From the NCBI GenBank assembly GCA_021613535.1, contig CP075496.1, positions 1 to 64,000 on the forward strand: a stretch of DNA of 64,000 nt, read 5' to 3'. Positions 10,701 to 22,661 of this stretch are shown one piece after another. The first letter of the stretch is position 1. Each line of letters starts with the position of its first letter. Position numbers and translations under genes: made by a program. The DNA is from Adineta vaga (lineage: Eukaryota; Rotifera). Under the pieces are notes generated by a model. It was not told the origin of the DNA, searched no databases, and saw only the letters and a list, made by a program, of their open reading frames with translations.

Positions 10701-11423
10701 GAAAAATAATAAGAAATTATCATGAATCAAATGCGTAACTTACTGGCCATTGATGTTGTTCACGTCCAATATTTAAATATAATTCCCATAATTCTATATC
10801 AGCTTTCAAACAATAATACCGATCCAATAGATCTAAGCGTCGATGAATAAATATTTGTAGATCTTTTTGCTTTACAGAATAATTTAACTTTTTGCTTAAC
10901 ATTTGAAAAAGTATTATAGGTGACCGTTTCAGATACATTGGTCTTCTATAAATAGAAATAAGTATATATGTTATGAATAAATAATAAATAAATATATAAA
11001 TATAAACCGATATTTCATATTGGTCGAAGGAATATTCTCCCTGATCATATGCATTTCTGCTGTGGATTTCCTATTGTCTATTTTCTTCTTTGTTGATTGA
11101 GCAACTGACGATGAACTAGTTGATTTTGATATTGCTGAAACCGAAGTTATTTCTTGTAATGATATATCTCGTTTCCTTTTATTTAAATTTGTTGGTATTG
11201 TTGTTATGGTATCAAAAACAATACCATTCATAATATCTTGGATATAATCATTCATTCGATTATTTTGACTATTGATTTGTCTTCGTTCATTGATTAATTT
11301 TTCAATTCTAGATGATTTCATTCCACGTTTACGACATTTTCTTCGAAAGCATTGATTTTTTCGATTACCATGACATTTCTTTCGTCGTCGTCGTCGTCGT
11401 CGTCGTTCATTAGTAGTATCCAT
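7718..11423 (-). CDS. Athena-type Penelope-like reverse transcriptase, one in-frame TGA
   Basis: Six exons, 11423-11008, 10945-10744, 10676-9207, 9153-8654, 8609-8262 and 8198-7718, join in one frame of 1139 codons. Introns are 44-67 nt; the 10743-10677 acceptor is weak. The Arg-rich N-terminus with CHGNRKNQCFRRKCRKRG is typical of Athena. A long helical region follows, then IGPSFIRLNQSAL and LTDKGHNFYIG. RT motif A is FDIHNLYTMLPQ (Asp about 765), the next motif is GGAMGSS, and motif C is YIDD (about 864-867), formed exactly across the 8610-8653 intron. The C-terminus ends with RFFIHYTHEKRF and VVGNRNRRD. No GIY-YIG domain is attached, as expected for Athena. Codon about 499 (9800-9798) is TGA, with family-like sequence open on both sides, so the copy is inactive unless the stop is read through. 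A TTTCAG acceptor lies 32 nt before the ATG. Confidence 0.85.
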
Positions 11424-11577
11424 TTGTAGACTTTTGTTAGTATGGTTTAATAAATCTGAAATAAATGAAAAATCGATAAAATTTTGTTTAGAATAGAAAT
11501 ATGAATATATGAATGATAGAATAGTTTGAAAGAAGAAACAAATTAGAAATAGTTTTTGTATAATCAATCTCATCGTT

Positions 11578-12861
11578 TTACATATAGTTGAATTGGTTGC
11601 TGAAGATGAATTCATGTTTTAGTTTGTGGTTCAGGATAAAGTTGGCATATTTGACCATGTGTAATCGACGAGCTTCAATTGCTTTTAATGCAGCTTTATT
11701 ATGTTTAATTTCGGATCTAGTAGGATCTTCCTTTGGTGAACCTATGTCTTGCTGATATTGAATTGTTTCTGCTAATTTGCTCTTCTGTTTATGATTTTCT
11801 TCGATTTCTTTGAAGATAATATCTCTTTTGAGAGTTTGCAATCGGTTCATTTCGTCTGAGATAACGTCACTAGCTATTTCATTGACTGTTACATCATCTT
11901 GTGTACGTTTTATAAAGTAATCGATGTCATTTAATGTACGATGGATCGAATTAGGTGACAAACATGGTTGTAATGAATTAAGACGATATTGCAACAAAGC
12001 CGTTTCTCCTGCTATTTTCACTTGTGTAATTGTCATATCCCAAATACGTTCAGCTGCACGGGTCTAAAATCAAATCAAATCAAATTAAATTAAATACATA
12101 GAAACATGAAATACAATAAAGTTTATAGATAAATGTCTTACATATGTACTTTTTCGTTTTATCTTGAGAAACTGTTGAAGTAATTCATGATCGGTAACAT
12201 CCAACTTTAAGCAGGCCTGTTTGAATTCAAATTCATCTCGTAATATTTTTTGTTTTTCTTCAACAAATGTAAGAATAGTAATGAAAATTCTGTATCTGTA
12301 ATAATCTACGTCGTTGTCACCTTCATAATCCGGAAACTTTGCATATTCGAAATCATCAATTGCATTTCTACCCTTTTCTTCATAGTATTGGATTCGTGCG
12401 AGATATTTTTCAATAGCTGCTTTAGATCGACCATATGTTTGACAAATTGAGTACTTCTTTGCCAGATATTTTGTTACTTGACCATTCCAAATATTTTCCA
12501 TTTTACCAAGATGATAATAATATTCCCAATGTTTTCTTTGTAGTTTCAGAAAAGAAAAGTGATCCAGTAATTTTGTATATTGACGAATACATTTTATTTT
12601 CTCGTCTTCATATACACGCCAATCAGTAGATTCATGTTTATCAAAAGCATCGAATATTAAGTCCAAGAATACTGAATCAGGTATTGAATCATAGTTATAG
12701 AAGTAGTCCATGATTATCGAAGGTATTGACGTAGAATCATTTGATTTGCTTTTCTTTTTCTTTGTTTTGTTGACTAATGTTGATGAATCGACGATAATTT
12801 CACTTACATATGACGAAGTCGACTCGTGATCATCTTGAAACGAAGCGTCGTTTATATTCAT
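11578..12861 (-). CDS. Terminon coiled-coil protein (401 aa)
   Basis: Exon 1 is 12861-12142 and exon 2 is 12063-11578; the 78-nt intron starts GTAAGAC and ends TTTTAG, in phase 0. The N-terminus is Ser-rich and acidic with a KKKKSKS run. The rest is predicted helix with charged heptads (LDHFSFLKLQRKHWEYYYHLG; KRDIIFKEIEENHKQK). The part around HWEYYYHLGKMENIW resembles the N-terminal helical region of the neighbouring RT (LWELYLNIGREQHQW) and of the coiled-coil part of the RT-like genes, so these are probably old duplicates. A TTTCAG acceptor lies about 40 nt before the ATG. A structural or RNA-binding role is guessed only from the Terminon context. Confidence 0.65.
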
Positions 12862-12940
12862 TTGTAATGATAATAAGAATGAGAACAATTTTCAAGTTTA
12901 TCTGAAATAGATGGAAAAATTTTTAAAGAAAAAGTAATTC

Positions 12941-14016
12941 CTAAGAAATAGTTGAACGTTGAACTAAAGTTTGTTGTATTTTATATTTATAGATACATTG
13001 TAGCCGTTCACTTATTATTTGACAACGTTGATCGATTAGTTGAACCATCGTTTGAGATATGTTTTGATTACTATCACCTGCGTGATAATTAGACCACATA
13101 TTTTTCACTAAATCATTATATTTCTTTGTATATTCTTCTTTTTCCTCTTCCATTGAGTTCATATAAATCTGGAATAATTTTGTTTGTGATTGCAAAGCAA
13201 TCTCTTTGTATCGATTTGAAAGATATTCTCGTTTGTCAACATTTTGAATTGAATTAATTAATTCTGATTGAGCTATGGGTGTTTTTTCAAATGATTGACT
13301 TGGTAAATTGTAATAGATGATTTGTTGGTTCACTAAATGATATTCTTGTTCTATAAATTCTTGTGCATATTTCGTCTGACATAATTCTTTCATGAGTAGA
13401 ACCTAGAATGTAATATAGATAAAACTAACAAAATAATTTTAAAGAGTAGTAATTTACTCGCCTGGTATTCATTTGGATTATGTCGAAAGTATTCCAATTT
13501 CAATGCTCGAATTTGATAATCGTAATGGAGAAGTTCAATTTGATGTTCGATATCACTACGAAAGGTTTGTAGATTCTTTTCAATATATACTTCAATCAAA
13601 TTTTGGATTGTAAAGGAATAACCAGGATAATGATTGGCTTTTGTGTTCATTGCACATTGATATGCTTTCAATTGACAATCCAGTTTATGTATGTGTTTAT
13701 TAACAAAATTATATTGAACTCTTTTTTCTTCAGTTTTATCTATATTTTTCATTGGTACCATTGATTTGACTTGTGTTGGCCACATTGAGAAATTCATAGC
13801 ACAGATAGATTCTGTTTGTTGTATCTGAGGAAAAAGTTGTCCTGTACCAGATTTAAACAAAGATGTCCAGAGATAATGATATGTTTGAATGATCATTATT
13901 TTGTAAATTAGGATAATAATTTCGATTAATTTGTCTTTATCATTACTTGGAATCATTTGGATAGTTGTCGATTGTATTTGATTGAGTAGTTGTTGAAAAG
14001 GTGTATGCTGTTCCAT
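12941..14016 (-). CDS. Terminon coiled-coil protein (338 aa), homologous to the N-half of the RT-like genes
   Basis: Exon 1 is 14016-13462 and exon 2 is 13402-12941. The frame requires a GC-AG intron, CAG|GCGAGT...TTCTAG|GTT, 59 nt, in phase 0 at the same place as the intron of the gene at 20978-22435. Shared landmarks with that gene include LW..L..SGTGQL, a WP..VKSM-like segment and the ...YQ|(VLL/LKI) junction. It ends at its own stop and has no frameshift signal, unlike the RT-like genes. The ATG lies 7 nt after a CCCCAG acceptor. The exon at 14353-14144 (MEKPNRTLTGSPLLAH...) could be a lost N-terminus but could not be spliced in frame. Confidence 0.65.
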
Positions 14017-14353
14017 TAGATATCTGGGGATTTCATTATTTTAGTCTTCTGATCTGCTATTGAGAATTTTTTGTGAGCAGTTGTTAAATGCATTGACATT
14101 TGTTTAATTGGCTAAAAATAGAGAGATATGTATGTTTTTTAAATCATGAAATGTGTTCAAATAGAGTGACCTGCACTTGTTCTATCTGCTTTTCTGTTGT
14201 AGTAGAAGTTTTAATATTCCATGGAAGATCAATTGCCATTTTTTCGAATACCATCATCGTATTGCATTCATCCATATTTGCAACAGTACTTGTCATTGTA
14301 GTACGATGTGCCAATAAAGGTGATCCAGTGAGGGTACGATTAGGTTTCTCCAT

Positions 14354-14809
14354 AATCTTGAGGTTAAATTATTAATCGAGGAAAAAGAATACAAATCTAA
14401 AGACTAAACAAAGATCAAATAAAAGGCTTAGATTAGTTTGTGTTCATGTAAACGTTTTCTATTTAGTTTAATCAATACTAAAAGAAGATTTGATTGCATA
14501 TATGCGGTTTTGTGAACTTCTACTACTTCTGGATTATACTTTGTATCATTTAAGATATGGTAAGAATTCATTGTAGGAACTGATCACTTGAATCACCTAG
14601 AAATAAAATAAACAATTTCAAACTCTCACAGAATTGAAGTATTTGATATAATGATGTTTGTTTGTTTGTTTGTTGAGTAGAAATAAAATATTATCTGGAA
14701 TAAATGACAAAAAATATTATAAGGAGTAAAATAAACTTCTGAATTAGAATATAAACTGATATGATTAATTATAACATATTAAGAGAAGAAAAAATGAAAT
14801 AGAATATAA
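14354..14809. other. Gap between Terminon genes, no gene seen
   Basis: AT-rich spacer upstream of the coiled-coil gene and downstream of the GIY-YIG-like gene. Includes a short TTTG repeat near 14655-14674. Confidence 0.5.
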
Positions 14810-16800
14810 TTAGCAATATTGAATGACTACATTACGACACCAATCACCGCGATCCTTCACTTGTGCTTCGATGATGTCCTTGTTGTTACCATTCTTATTC
14901 CTATTATTATCATCATCATCATCATCATCATCATCGTTGTTGTTGTTGTAATGAAACCGACCGGCTGTATTCAATCTACTATCAGTATGAATAATAAATA
15001 AGGATTTAACAAATCGTCGAACAAAATCAACTGCATCATTTGGTACTAAAGATTTAAATGGAATAGAAGAATGAATATATTACAATATCAACTACTTTGT
15101 GATACTTACAAACAGCAATCACTGCCACATTGAATAAATCGATGGATCCATTTAGTTTGACTTTTGTATCCGACAGGTTTTTAAAATATTGAAACTGTTC
15201 AATACGTTGACGAATTGAAAATGTATAACCTGTTGGTAATGGTGGTATTTGTCGCATACAGGTTCGAACCTGTTCATCGGAACGAGTATTCTGTGTTTTC
15301 TGAATATCATAGCGATTGCGCGAACCAATTGAAGTTGGATTGACATTATCATGTAGAATTAAATGTTTAGGTAAAACATAATTGCGATCGTGTTGCATTG
15401 CTTCGTTGATAGTTACTGGAATAAAACGCCAATAACTTGGATTATATTGTAGAAATAATTGAATAGTCCATGGACATCGAGCAGCATGTTTATATAGAGA
15501 CATGCGATCTTTTCGAATTGATCTATTGGACAAAAGTTGATGATTTAGCAAATTTGTCTGTTAAACAAAAACTATTCTATAAATGACTTACTCAGAATCT
15601 TTCTCTCCCATTCTGGTGAGTTTAACATTTTCTTCACCAATTAAAAATTCATGTATAATTCGATTGAAATGTTGACGATGATCTTTGAAAGAGAGACAGA
15701 GATTAAATAATAAAATAGCTGGTAACTTACAGCATAAACAATCGCCTAATTTTTGACTTGTTTCACCAATATATTCAACGTTATTACAAGGACAAGTCAT
15801 GACATAGATAATGTTTTGTGTTTCACAATCAGCTGGACAATTAAGAATAGCTTCATAACCATTGGTAAAGCGGAACTTTTGACTTGGACCATAACGAATG
15901 TTTGATTGTTGGTGACGATCTGAATTCATCAGTGGTACACATAGTGGACACTTATTGCAAGGAACTAATCCATATCGAACATCTGGTTCATCAATACAGT
16001 AGAGACCTTCACCTGTCGATCGTGGATTAGCAGAACGAAATGAACATGTTTTCATAAAAAAAAGATCAACTATAAACAAATAAAAAAAGGCTAATATAAT
16101 ACAGAAGAAAACTTATTCTTTTACCATCAATCTGTAGATAGAATTCGAATGCATAGAGTTTTTGTTTTGTTGAAAGTTCAAGATTTTCAAGAGAACATCG
16201 ATGATGATAATAACAGTATTCATTAGTAAACATATTATAACAGTTTTTGAAACGAGCTAAATTATGATCCAATACTGATTCATCAACATTGTATTTGTTA
16301 ATTAAATTATTCATTATTTGGCGATAACCATCAACAAAGTAGGATGCAATATCAGAACATTCTGGTTTAATAGTATATACCAGTGGATAGCGATCTGATT
16401 GACGAGATGACACTTGTTTCCGATTGAGTTTATGTTCTCGATATTCAATATATATATATATATATATATATATATTTCGAAAAGAAGAAAACATACTTGG
16501 TACATTAGCCAATAATAATGGTGGTCGATCATCAAAAAATGGAGATGGAAATGCTGGTAAAATACGATATCGATCACTAGATCCTTGTAATGTATGTGGT
16601 AGATACGGTGTCGGTGCCAATACAAAATGTGGTGATGGTGATTGAAGTGGTAATTCATCTATGACAATTGATACGCCCATTAGATCGGTAATCAAAGACG
16701 TCGTAACTGATGGTGATGAAGTTCGATTATTCACTGGCAAGTCATTCTCCTCTGCATCTTGAAGAGATTGTTCAAAGCTTAATGATCGACGAGAAAACAT
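14810..16800 (-). CDS. GIY-YIG-like protein, copy 1 (564 aa), catalytic Arg missing
   Basis: Six exons, 16800-16497, 16436-16125, 16069-15731, 15682-15592, 15522-15110 and 15045-14810, join in one frame. The order is: acidic/Ser-rich N-terminus; LLLANVP; LQIDVDLFFMKTCSFR; a Cys cluster (CNKCPLC); NGYEAILNCPADCET; a GIY-YIG-like core IIYVMTCPCNNVEYIGETS; and a C-terminal part ending GDWCRN. The core keeps the IY and YIGET strands, but the Arg that normally follows YIG by about ten residues is not there (SQKLGDCLCYH). The penultimate segment has Asn and Asp runs from a CAT/GTT microsatellite. The same six-exon plan is shared with the next gene. A TTCTAG acceptor precedes the start. Likely a non-catalytic DNA- or RNA-binding derivative. 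Confidence 0.75.
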
Positions 16801-16955
16801 GTGTGTTAATCTAGAATAGATGAAATATGAAGAACTTCTTCTTTTCACTGATACATGCATAATTTCAGAAATGGTTAACTGATTCAATAAAATAAGAAAA
16901 CTGAAAAGAAAAAAAAAAGCATAGAACGAAAGTTTGATTAAAGTTATATAAATAA

Positions 16956-18950
16956 TTATGGTAATCGCCGATGGAAAACGTGAGCACACCATGTATTGCG
17001 TAGAGCTACATTCGGATCACTTTTATCATAGACCAGATTTCCAATTTGATTCAATTTGCATTCAGCATGCGTGACAAATAATGATTCAACGAAGAAGCGA
17101 AATAATTCAGATGATTGATCAGGTACTAGTAGTAAAGAATAGAATTGAAATAGAGATGAATGTGAAGAAGAAAGAATTCTATGTTATGCTTACAAACAGC
17201 AACAATATCTGCATTGTAAAGATCAGGATTTTCACTTGGTACAATACGATCTTTAGCACATTTGAAAAATTGTGCTTGTTGTTGACGTTGTTGCATTGAA
17301 AATGTAAAGCCAATTGGTGGTTTTGGTACATTTTCAATTAAAAAATGAACTTCTTCAGCATCTCGAGTCCATACAGGTTGTTCAGTTACCGATGACCATG
17401 TTTCATTTTCACTTGTTCGACGAAATGGTGAACGTCGATATTCGGCATTGACCAAATTAATTCCCATGAGTCGTATCGGTACCAAGCACCAATAATCAGG
17501 ATTTTCATCCAGGAATAATTGCATAGCGGTTGAACAACGTGTTGAATGTTGATAGAGCCATGATTGATCATTAGCACGTTTTCTATAATAGATTCGGAGA
17601 AAAAGAAGAAGAAGAAAAAGAAGAAGTTTGTACTCAGTAGATTTACGACCATTTGTAAGATGTTCAACATTGATTTCACCAATGAGAAATTCTCGAATAA
17701 TTCGATTACCTTCTTCTCGATGATCTACAATCAAAGAATAGGATAATCTTGAAGATGATAATGTCCTGAGAAGAAGAGAGAGAGAGATGAATCATAACTA
17801 ACATGCTAATGTTGTACTAAATGGTAATGCTGTTTGACCAACAAAATCAAATTGATCACATGGACAAGTTAAGGTATAGATGCAATTTGTTGTTTCACAT
17901 GTTGCTGGACAATTTAGAATAGCTTCATAACTATTGACAAATCGATGAATATGTGGATTCGAAAAAGGAATAATTATGTTTTGTTCTGGATTCGTTGCAA
18001 AACGACGTGGACATGTTGGATGACAACATAGACAATAGCGTTTATTGCATGGTGTAATAGCAAATCGTGCTTCTGGATCAATACCACAGAAGAGACCTTC
18101 ATGAAAACGATTAAACAAAATACGTGGTTCAGCATTATTAAATGAACATGTCTTGAGAAAGAACATATCAACTAGAAATAAGCATATGGAATAATCTCAT
18201 CTAGGACAACTATTTTATTACTTACCATCAGTTTGTAAATAGAATTCCAATGCTAATGACATTTCATTGAAACTTAACATAGTTGGACCATAACCACGTT
18301 GTATAGCAACTTTTTCAATACATTGTTGAAGCCGTTTTAAATTAAAATCAATAATTGACGGGTCGATTTTTAACCGTTTTCTTGTATTGACATAGACAGT
18401 TCGATGGAAATCCCACATATATGAATTGTGAACACATGTTGAAAGAATATTTTGATTTGCTTGAATCTGTGTATCCACTGTCAATTTGAATAGTGGAAGA
18501 TATGCACTATGACGAATACGATTAAATTGTTCATCTGTTAATCGTTCGACTAGTCAATAAAAACACAGAATTAATTATGAAAATTCAGAATGACTTACTC
18601 CAGACATTGGCTAGTAACAAATGAAGTGTTTCTATATTTGTCATCGTTGTTGCTGTAGATAATGCTGAAGATGATAGTGAAACTGGAGGAAAAACTGGTA
18701 AAACTGATGCACGAGCCAGATTATGTTCACCAAGTGTACGTATTTGATATGGTTCAATAACAGTACCAATTGAATCATTAGCATCAGTCGTATTCATAGG
18801 AGCTAACGTTGGCAAAGTTGGACTATTACGTGCAGTTGCTGTTGGTGAAAGAGGATTCATATAAGCCATATAGAGTTCTTCACTTTCCAAATACATTGCC
18901 AACAATTCATCTGCAATAGTCGCTGTTGTTGATGGCTGTTGTTGGGCCAT
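16956..18950 (-). CDS. GIY-YIG-like protein, copy 2 (564 aa), catalytic Arg missing
   Basis: Six exons, 18950-18599, 18549-18226, 18171-17803, 17724-17634, 17582-17194 and 17125-16956, give one frame of 564 aa, the same length as copy 1, with introns at the same positions and phases and an identical 91-nt fourth exon. The order is: MAQQQPSTTATIADELL; a Thr/Ser/Pro-rich part; LLLANVW; LQTDVDMFFLKTCSF; a Cys cluster (CNKRYCLCCHPTC); NSYEAILNCPATCETT; and CIYTLTCPCDQFDFVGQTA. The core is further from consensus than copy 1 (VGQT instead of IGET), and again no Arg follows. The C-terminus has NTWCAHVF. The start lies about 25 nt after a TTGTAG acceptor. Confidence 0.75.
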
Positions 18951-19079
18951 AATTGTTTGATTCAATTACAAAATCTACAATTGCAAACAAAAATTAGAAA
19001 GAGAAAAGTGAATCAATTGAATTTAGATGAAAACTTTAAAATAAAAAGCATGCAAACAAACGAGCAAAAAGCAAAATCT
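18951..19079. other. Short spacer with splice acceptor
   Basis: Contains a TTGTAG|AT 3' splice site about 25 nt before the start of the GIY-YIG-like copy 2 and nothing else recognised. Confidence 0.5.
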
Positions 19080-21020
19080 CTATTGAGCTAAGAGAGTATT
19101 AGATGAATAGCAATGTTTAGTTGTAAGACGAATTTGTAGGCCTGCTTTTTGAAAACTAGGATCTTGATTAAGAATCGTAGACCAAATGTGATAAAATTTC
19201 TGATTAAATTCATATCTTCCGCCCCAATCATATAAATAATAGAATTCAATGGAACGATATTTTTGTTGTTGTTCTTCTCCTAATGTATATTTTTGTTCAT
19301 TGAAATATTGGAAGAATTGAGTACGAAATGAATTGTATTGTGTTCGATTGAGATACAATGAATTTTGAGATGGATAGAATCGCTGAAGAAATTGTTGTTC
19401 AAGATATTCAATAAAATCCAATGAATAACCATTGGCAAGAAATGTTAATTCAATTTGTAGTCGTTCTTCTTGAAAATCAGCTAGAAAAGAACAATAGTGA
19501 ATAGCACGTGCAAGTGCAAATCGAAACCATTGCCGATGAGTAATTCTTGGATGTTTGCTTGCATATGGTAATAGAAAGAATTGTTTATGATTAATATCAT
19601 GATAAACACATGTCATTAAACGTCCATTGACATTTTCAATATATGCATCAAGAAAATGTACATAACTACCACTTGATTCTGTTAATTGTACGTCTGGATG
19701 TTGTTCATTCAATTCAAGAATACATGTACTGAATGAGTCCGTTGAATTGTTCCATGTCAGAATACCTTTTTGATGATATCGTCCATAGAATCCATGATTC
19801 AAACGAACAAGACGAACAAGTGGTAATTGCCAATATTGCAGATAAATATCAATTAATAATTCTATTAAAGGTAAGTTCATTGGACCACCACGACGATATC
19901 GATAGATTTTTTTTCCATCATAGATAAACATATTATTGGATAAAACTAAACCAACTAATTCCATAATGCGAATAACTTTTGATTGATCTTGAGGCTTGGT
20001 AGTATTGAATTGATGATCTAAGAAACGTTTTAATGTATTGAGTAAATCTGTATGTGTTACTCTTGTTGATAAATTATGAATTTCATATGTAATAAAACGT
20101 GTATTTAATGTAAAAGAATCACTTTGTGAAGTAAACTGTTGTAGTTTTTGTATAAAATCAACACCATTAATTAATTTTGTTGATTGAGCAAATTTCTCAA
20201 ATAATGGTCGTAAAAAGTGATCAAGATATGTTGATAATTTGTAGATAGGAGACTTGAGACATGATGAAAGTCTTGGCTTTACTAACGTATTATCATCGGA
20301 CGGTTGTGGTAAAAAATAAAGATATGATAATTTCATTTTTGATGAATCATTAATATGAAATTTTTCTAAATATTCCATCGATATAAGACGTTTCAGTTCC
20401 AATTGATTCAAAGTCATATTGAATGTTTTTATTATTTGATTTAAATGCTGCTCTTCTGAATTCAATTCATCAATAGTATGAATCATTTCATAACAATTCT
20501 GATTATTTTCCATATAATTCAAAGATTTCATTTGGAATTCGATTCGATCACCAAGATAATATGTATTATAGTCATCTGCAGTTCGTTTGAGGATTAGTTG
20601 ATCTTTTTCTAATTGATATTGAATTGATTGAATGACTTCATTTTCATAACGAACTCGTTTTTCAAGTGGAACAGATATAGGTTGTGTAAATGATTTGACA
20701 AATTCTCGTTCGATTTGTCGTCGAAAAGTACTTTGACGTTCACGATCAATAGAATATCGATTGAAAAGTGTTGTTAATTGTCGACGAAGTGGCATAATTT
20801 GTTTGGTAAGAATTTGACCCATTGTTGTTGATGATGTTGATAAGAGATGCATTTGACATGGTATGACATAGCATGGTCCACGATTGAGAAATTGTAGTTG
20901 TTCATAAGATAGATGATGTAATACATTTTGAAACATACTTGGTGAACAATTAATATTGGAGAAAAGGCTCCGACGGTTCAAATCGAGTTTTTGACCGTCG
21001 GAGCATTGACGAAAAAACAT
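19080..21020 (-). CDS. RT-like ORF of copy A, no catalytic Asp; read in the -1 frame of the coiled-coil ORF
   Basis: A 646-codon open frame homologous along its length to the Athena RT: RGPCYVIPCQMHL, RTADDYNTYYLG, LSYLYFLPQ, then the palm region. RT motif A is YEIHNLST where the active RT has FDIHNLYT, so the Asp is Glu. The motif around GGAMGSS is RGGPMNLP. Motif C is RYHQKGILTWN where the active RT has RYIDDVFMTWN, so both Asp residues are gone. The C-terminal part (LTFLANGYSLDFIEY) is well kept. There are no stops or introns. The annotated ATG sits inside the frameshift signal, so the natural product is probably the 1097-aa fusion with the upstream ORF. An open frame with all three catalytic residues replaced suggests selection for a non-polymerase role. 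Confidence 0.85.
   Translation of the reverse strand: MFFRQCSDGQKLDLNRRSLFSNINCSPSMFQNVLHHLSYEQLQFLNRGPCYVIPCQMHLLSTSSTTMGQILTKQIMPLRRQLTTLFNRYSIDRERQSTFRRQIEREFVKSFTQPISVPLEKRVRYENEVIQSIQYQLEKDQLILKRTADDYNTYYLGDRIEFQMKSLNYMENNQNCYEMIHTIDELNSEEQHLNQIIKTFNMTLNQLELKRLISMEYLEKFHINDSSKMKLSYLYFLPQPSDDNTLVKPRLSSCLKSPIYKLSTYLDHFLRPLFEKFAQSTKLINGVDFIQKLQQFTSQSDSFTLNTRFITYEIHNLSTRVTHTDLLNTLKRFLDHQFNTTKPQDQSKVIRIMELVGLVLSNNMFIYDGKKIYRYRRGGPMNLPLIELLIDIYLQYWQLPLVRLVRLNHGFYGRYHQKGILTWNNSTDSFSTCILELNEQHPDVQLTESSGSYVHFLDAYIENVNGRLMTCVYHDINHKQFFLLPYASKHPRITHRQWFRFALARAIHYCSFLADFQEERLQIELTFLANGYSLDFIEYLEQQFLQRFYPSQNSLYLNRTQYNSFRTQFFQYFNEQKYTLGEEQQQKYRSIEFYYLYDWGGRYEFNQKFYHIWSTILNQDPSFQKAGLQIRLTTKHCYSSNTLLAQ
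20967..21017 (-). promoter_or_regulatory. Candidate -1 programmed ribosomal frameshift signal, copy A
   Basis: On the minus strand the heptamer T TTT TTC lies at 21017-21011, exactly in the X XXY YYZ register of the coiled-coil frame (426 nt, 142 codons, from the exon start). A 6-nt spacer follows (21010-21005), then the stem GCUCCGACGG/CCGUCGGAGC (10 bp, 18-nt loop). The stem can extend by UCAAA/UUUGA with one bulged A. Slipping back one base enters the RT-like frame (FFRQCSDG). The zero frame ends at TGA at 20978. Confidence 0.8.
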
Positions 21021-22435
21021 ACTTTAAGATCATAGAGAGTTTGAAGACGTTCATCAATATTTTTAAAACGTTGTTTCATAATATGGCACATTTGTTCAGT
21101 AAGTTTTCCATCGGCTAAATAAGCACGTTGTCGTTGTTCAAATTGTTTATATTCCATATCAAATCTTTGTGTATACTCTTCCATTTTAGCTTCAGCTGTT
21201 CGAATATGAATTACTAACATGTCAGATTTCGTTCGTTCTAATAATTGTTCATAACGATAGATTAAACGTTGTCGAACATCTTTATCTTGAACCGTTGTTA
21301 ATGTTAATGGTGCTGGTATTCGAACAGTATGAAATAAATCAGAATAATGCTGATGAGCAACACGTTGTTTCAATAGAGCAACTTCCATTGTAGCCGTTTC
21401 TTTATTTAATTTACTTTGAGAAAGATTTTCAAATATTTTAAGCTAGAATTAAGAAAAAGAAAGAGATATCTAGTTAGTAGGAGAAAGAAAAAGTATCGAA
21501 CTTACTTGATCAGCATAGTAAGTTTCATGATGAAAATCAGATACAAACAATCCATCATAATAATCATATTTAATTATTGCAATTTGACTTTCAATGAATA
21601 TTTGATGTAATGCGATTCCATATTCTTGAACATAATTTTTGATTGTTTCATTTATTTCTGATGTAAAACGATAATTCAATTTTACTTTGCAATCATTTAG
21701 TTGACTTTCAAGAGTTCGAGATTGTTTTCGTAGATCAGTCAATTTTTGTGAAACATAATTAGAACATGTTTCATAAGTTATTTGATTGATTTGAGTACTG
21801 TTGTGGTTAGGATCGGCCAATATAATTGATTTCAATTTTTCTGGCCAAATACGAAGTGGTGTCCGTGTCGTTGTATGAAGTATTGTAGACATAGATATTT
21901 GCCATACAGATGGTTCAGTATTAATCAATTGACCTGTACCTGAATGTAAATAAGTTTTCCAAAGTGAAACATGTAAATTGAGTAATGCCAATTGATGTTC
22001 AAGATATGCAACTTGTCGTAAATCTTCTATTGTTAAATTACTTGTATTTGCTTGAAGATATGGATGCATAATTTGTTCAAATGTTTTACTATCATTTAAT
22101 AAATAATCAGGCATTTCATCTGTTGTTGATATGGGTTGAATCAAGTCACTTTTTAATTTTTTCATAATTGATGTTGGTGATGAAGGTGTTAATAATGGAC
22201 GTTTTGTTGTTGTTGTTGCTGTCGTTTGTTCATTTGAAGGCGATAGTTGATTTAATTTCTGTGATAAATGTTGTTCAGTATCATTATTGTCATTATCATC
22301 ATCATCACGATTGTTAGAATTTTTACTAGGATTGGTAAAGTGTTCTAAAAAATCAATATCTAGATCATCTTTTTCATCCAAATCATCACCATAATCATGA
22401 AAGATATCATCGAAACGATTTAATTCGCCTGACAT
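20978..22435 (-). CDS. Coiled-coil ORF of copy A (464 aa), Gag-like position
   Basis: Exon 1 is 22435-21506 and exon 2 is 21442-20978; the 63-nt intron runs GTAAGT to TTCTAG in phase 0. The N-terminus is very acidic (DIFHDYGDDLDEKDDLD) with Asn/Asp and Thr runs and a basic KRPLL...KKLK patch. The remainder is charged helix (VSQKLTDLRKQSRTLESQL; EYTQRFDMEYKQFEQRQRAY). It stops 43 nt inside the downstream RT-like ORF, and the overlap holds a slippery heptamer and hairpin. The start lies 26 nt after a pyrimidine-rich TTTTTATTCTAG acceptor. Homologous to the coiled-coil gene at 12941-14016. Confidence 0.8.
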
Positions 22436-22661
22436 TTCTTTGTCGAAGTGTTAATTAAAATCTAGAATAAAAAAGAAAGATCAAATGAAAAGAATAACAA
22501 ATAATTTTCTTGATTAAAATGATATATAAGTTGATTATATTTTACTTTGAAAAGAAAAGATTAGAAAAAAAACATGCACAGAAGGTAGAAGCAAGAATCT
22601 AAATAAAAAACAAAACAAAGGATAAGTAATGATTGAGAATAAGATGTTCGAAAACTTACAT

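Noticed and set aside
16424-16645. Plus-strand frame through the AT microsatellite in the GIY-YIG-like gene
   Set aside because: Antisense shadow of an exon plus intron whose minus-strand translation is supported by homology to two other copies.
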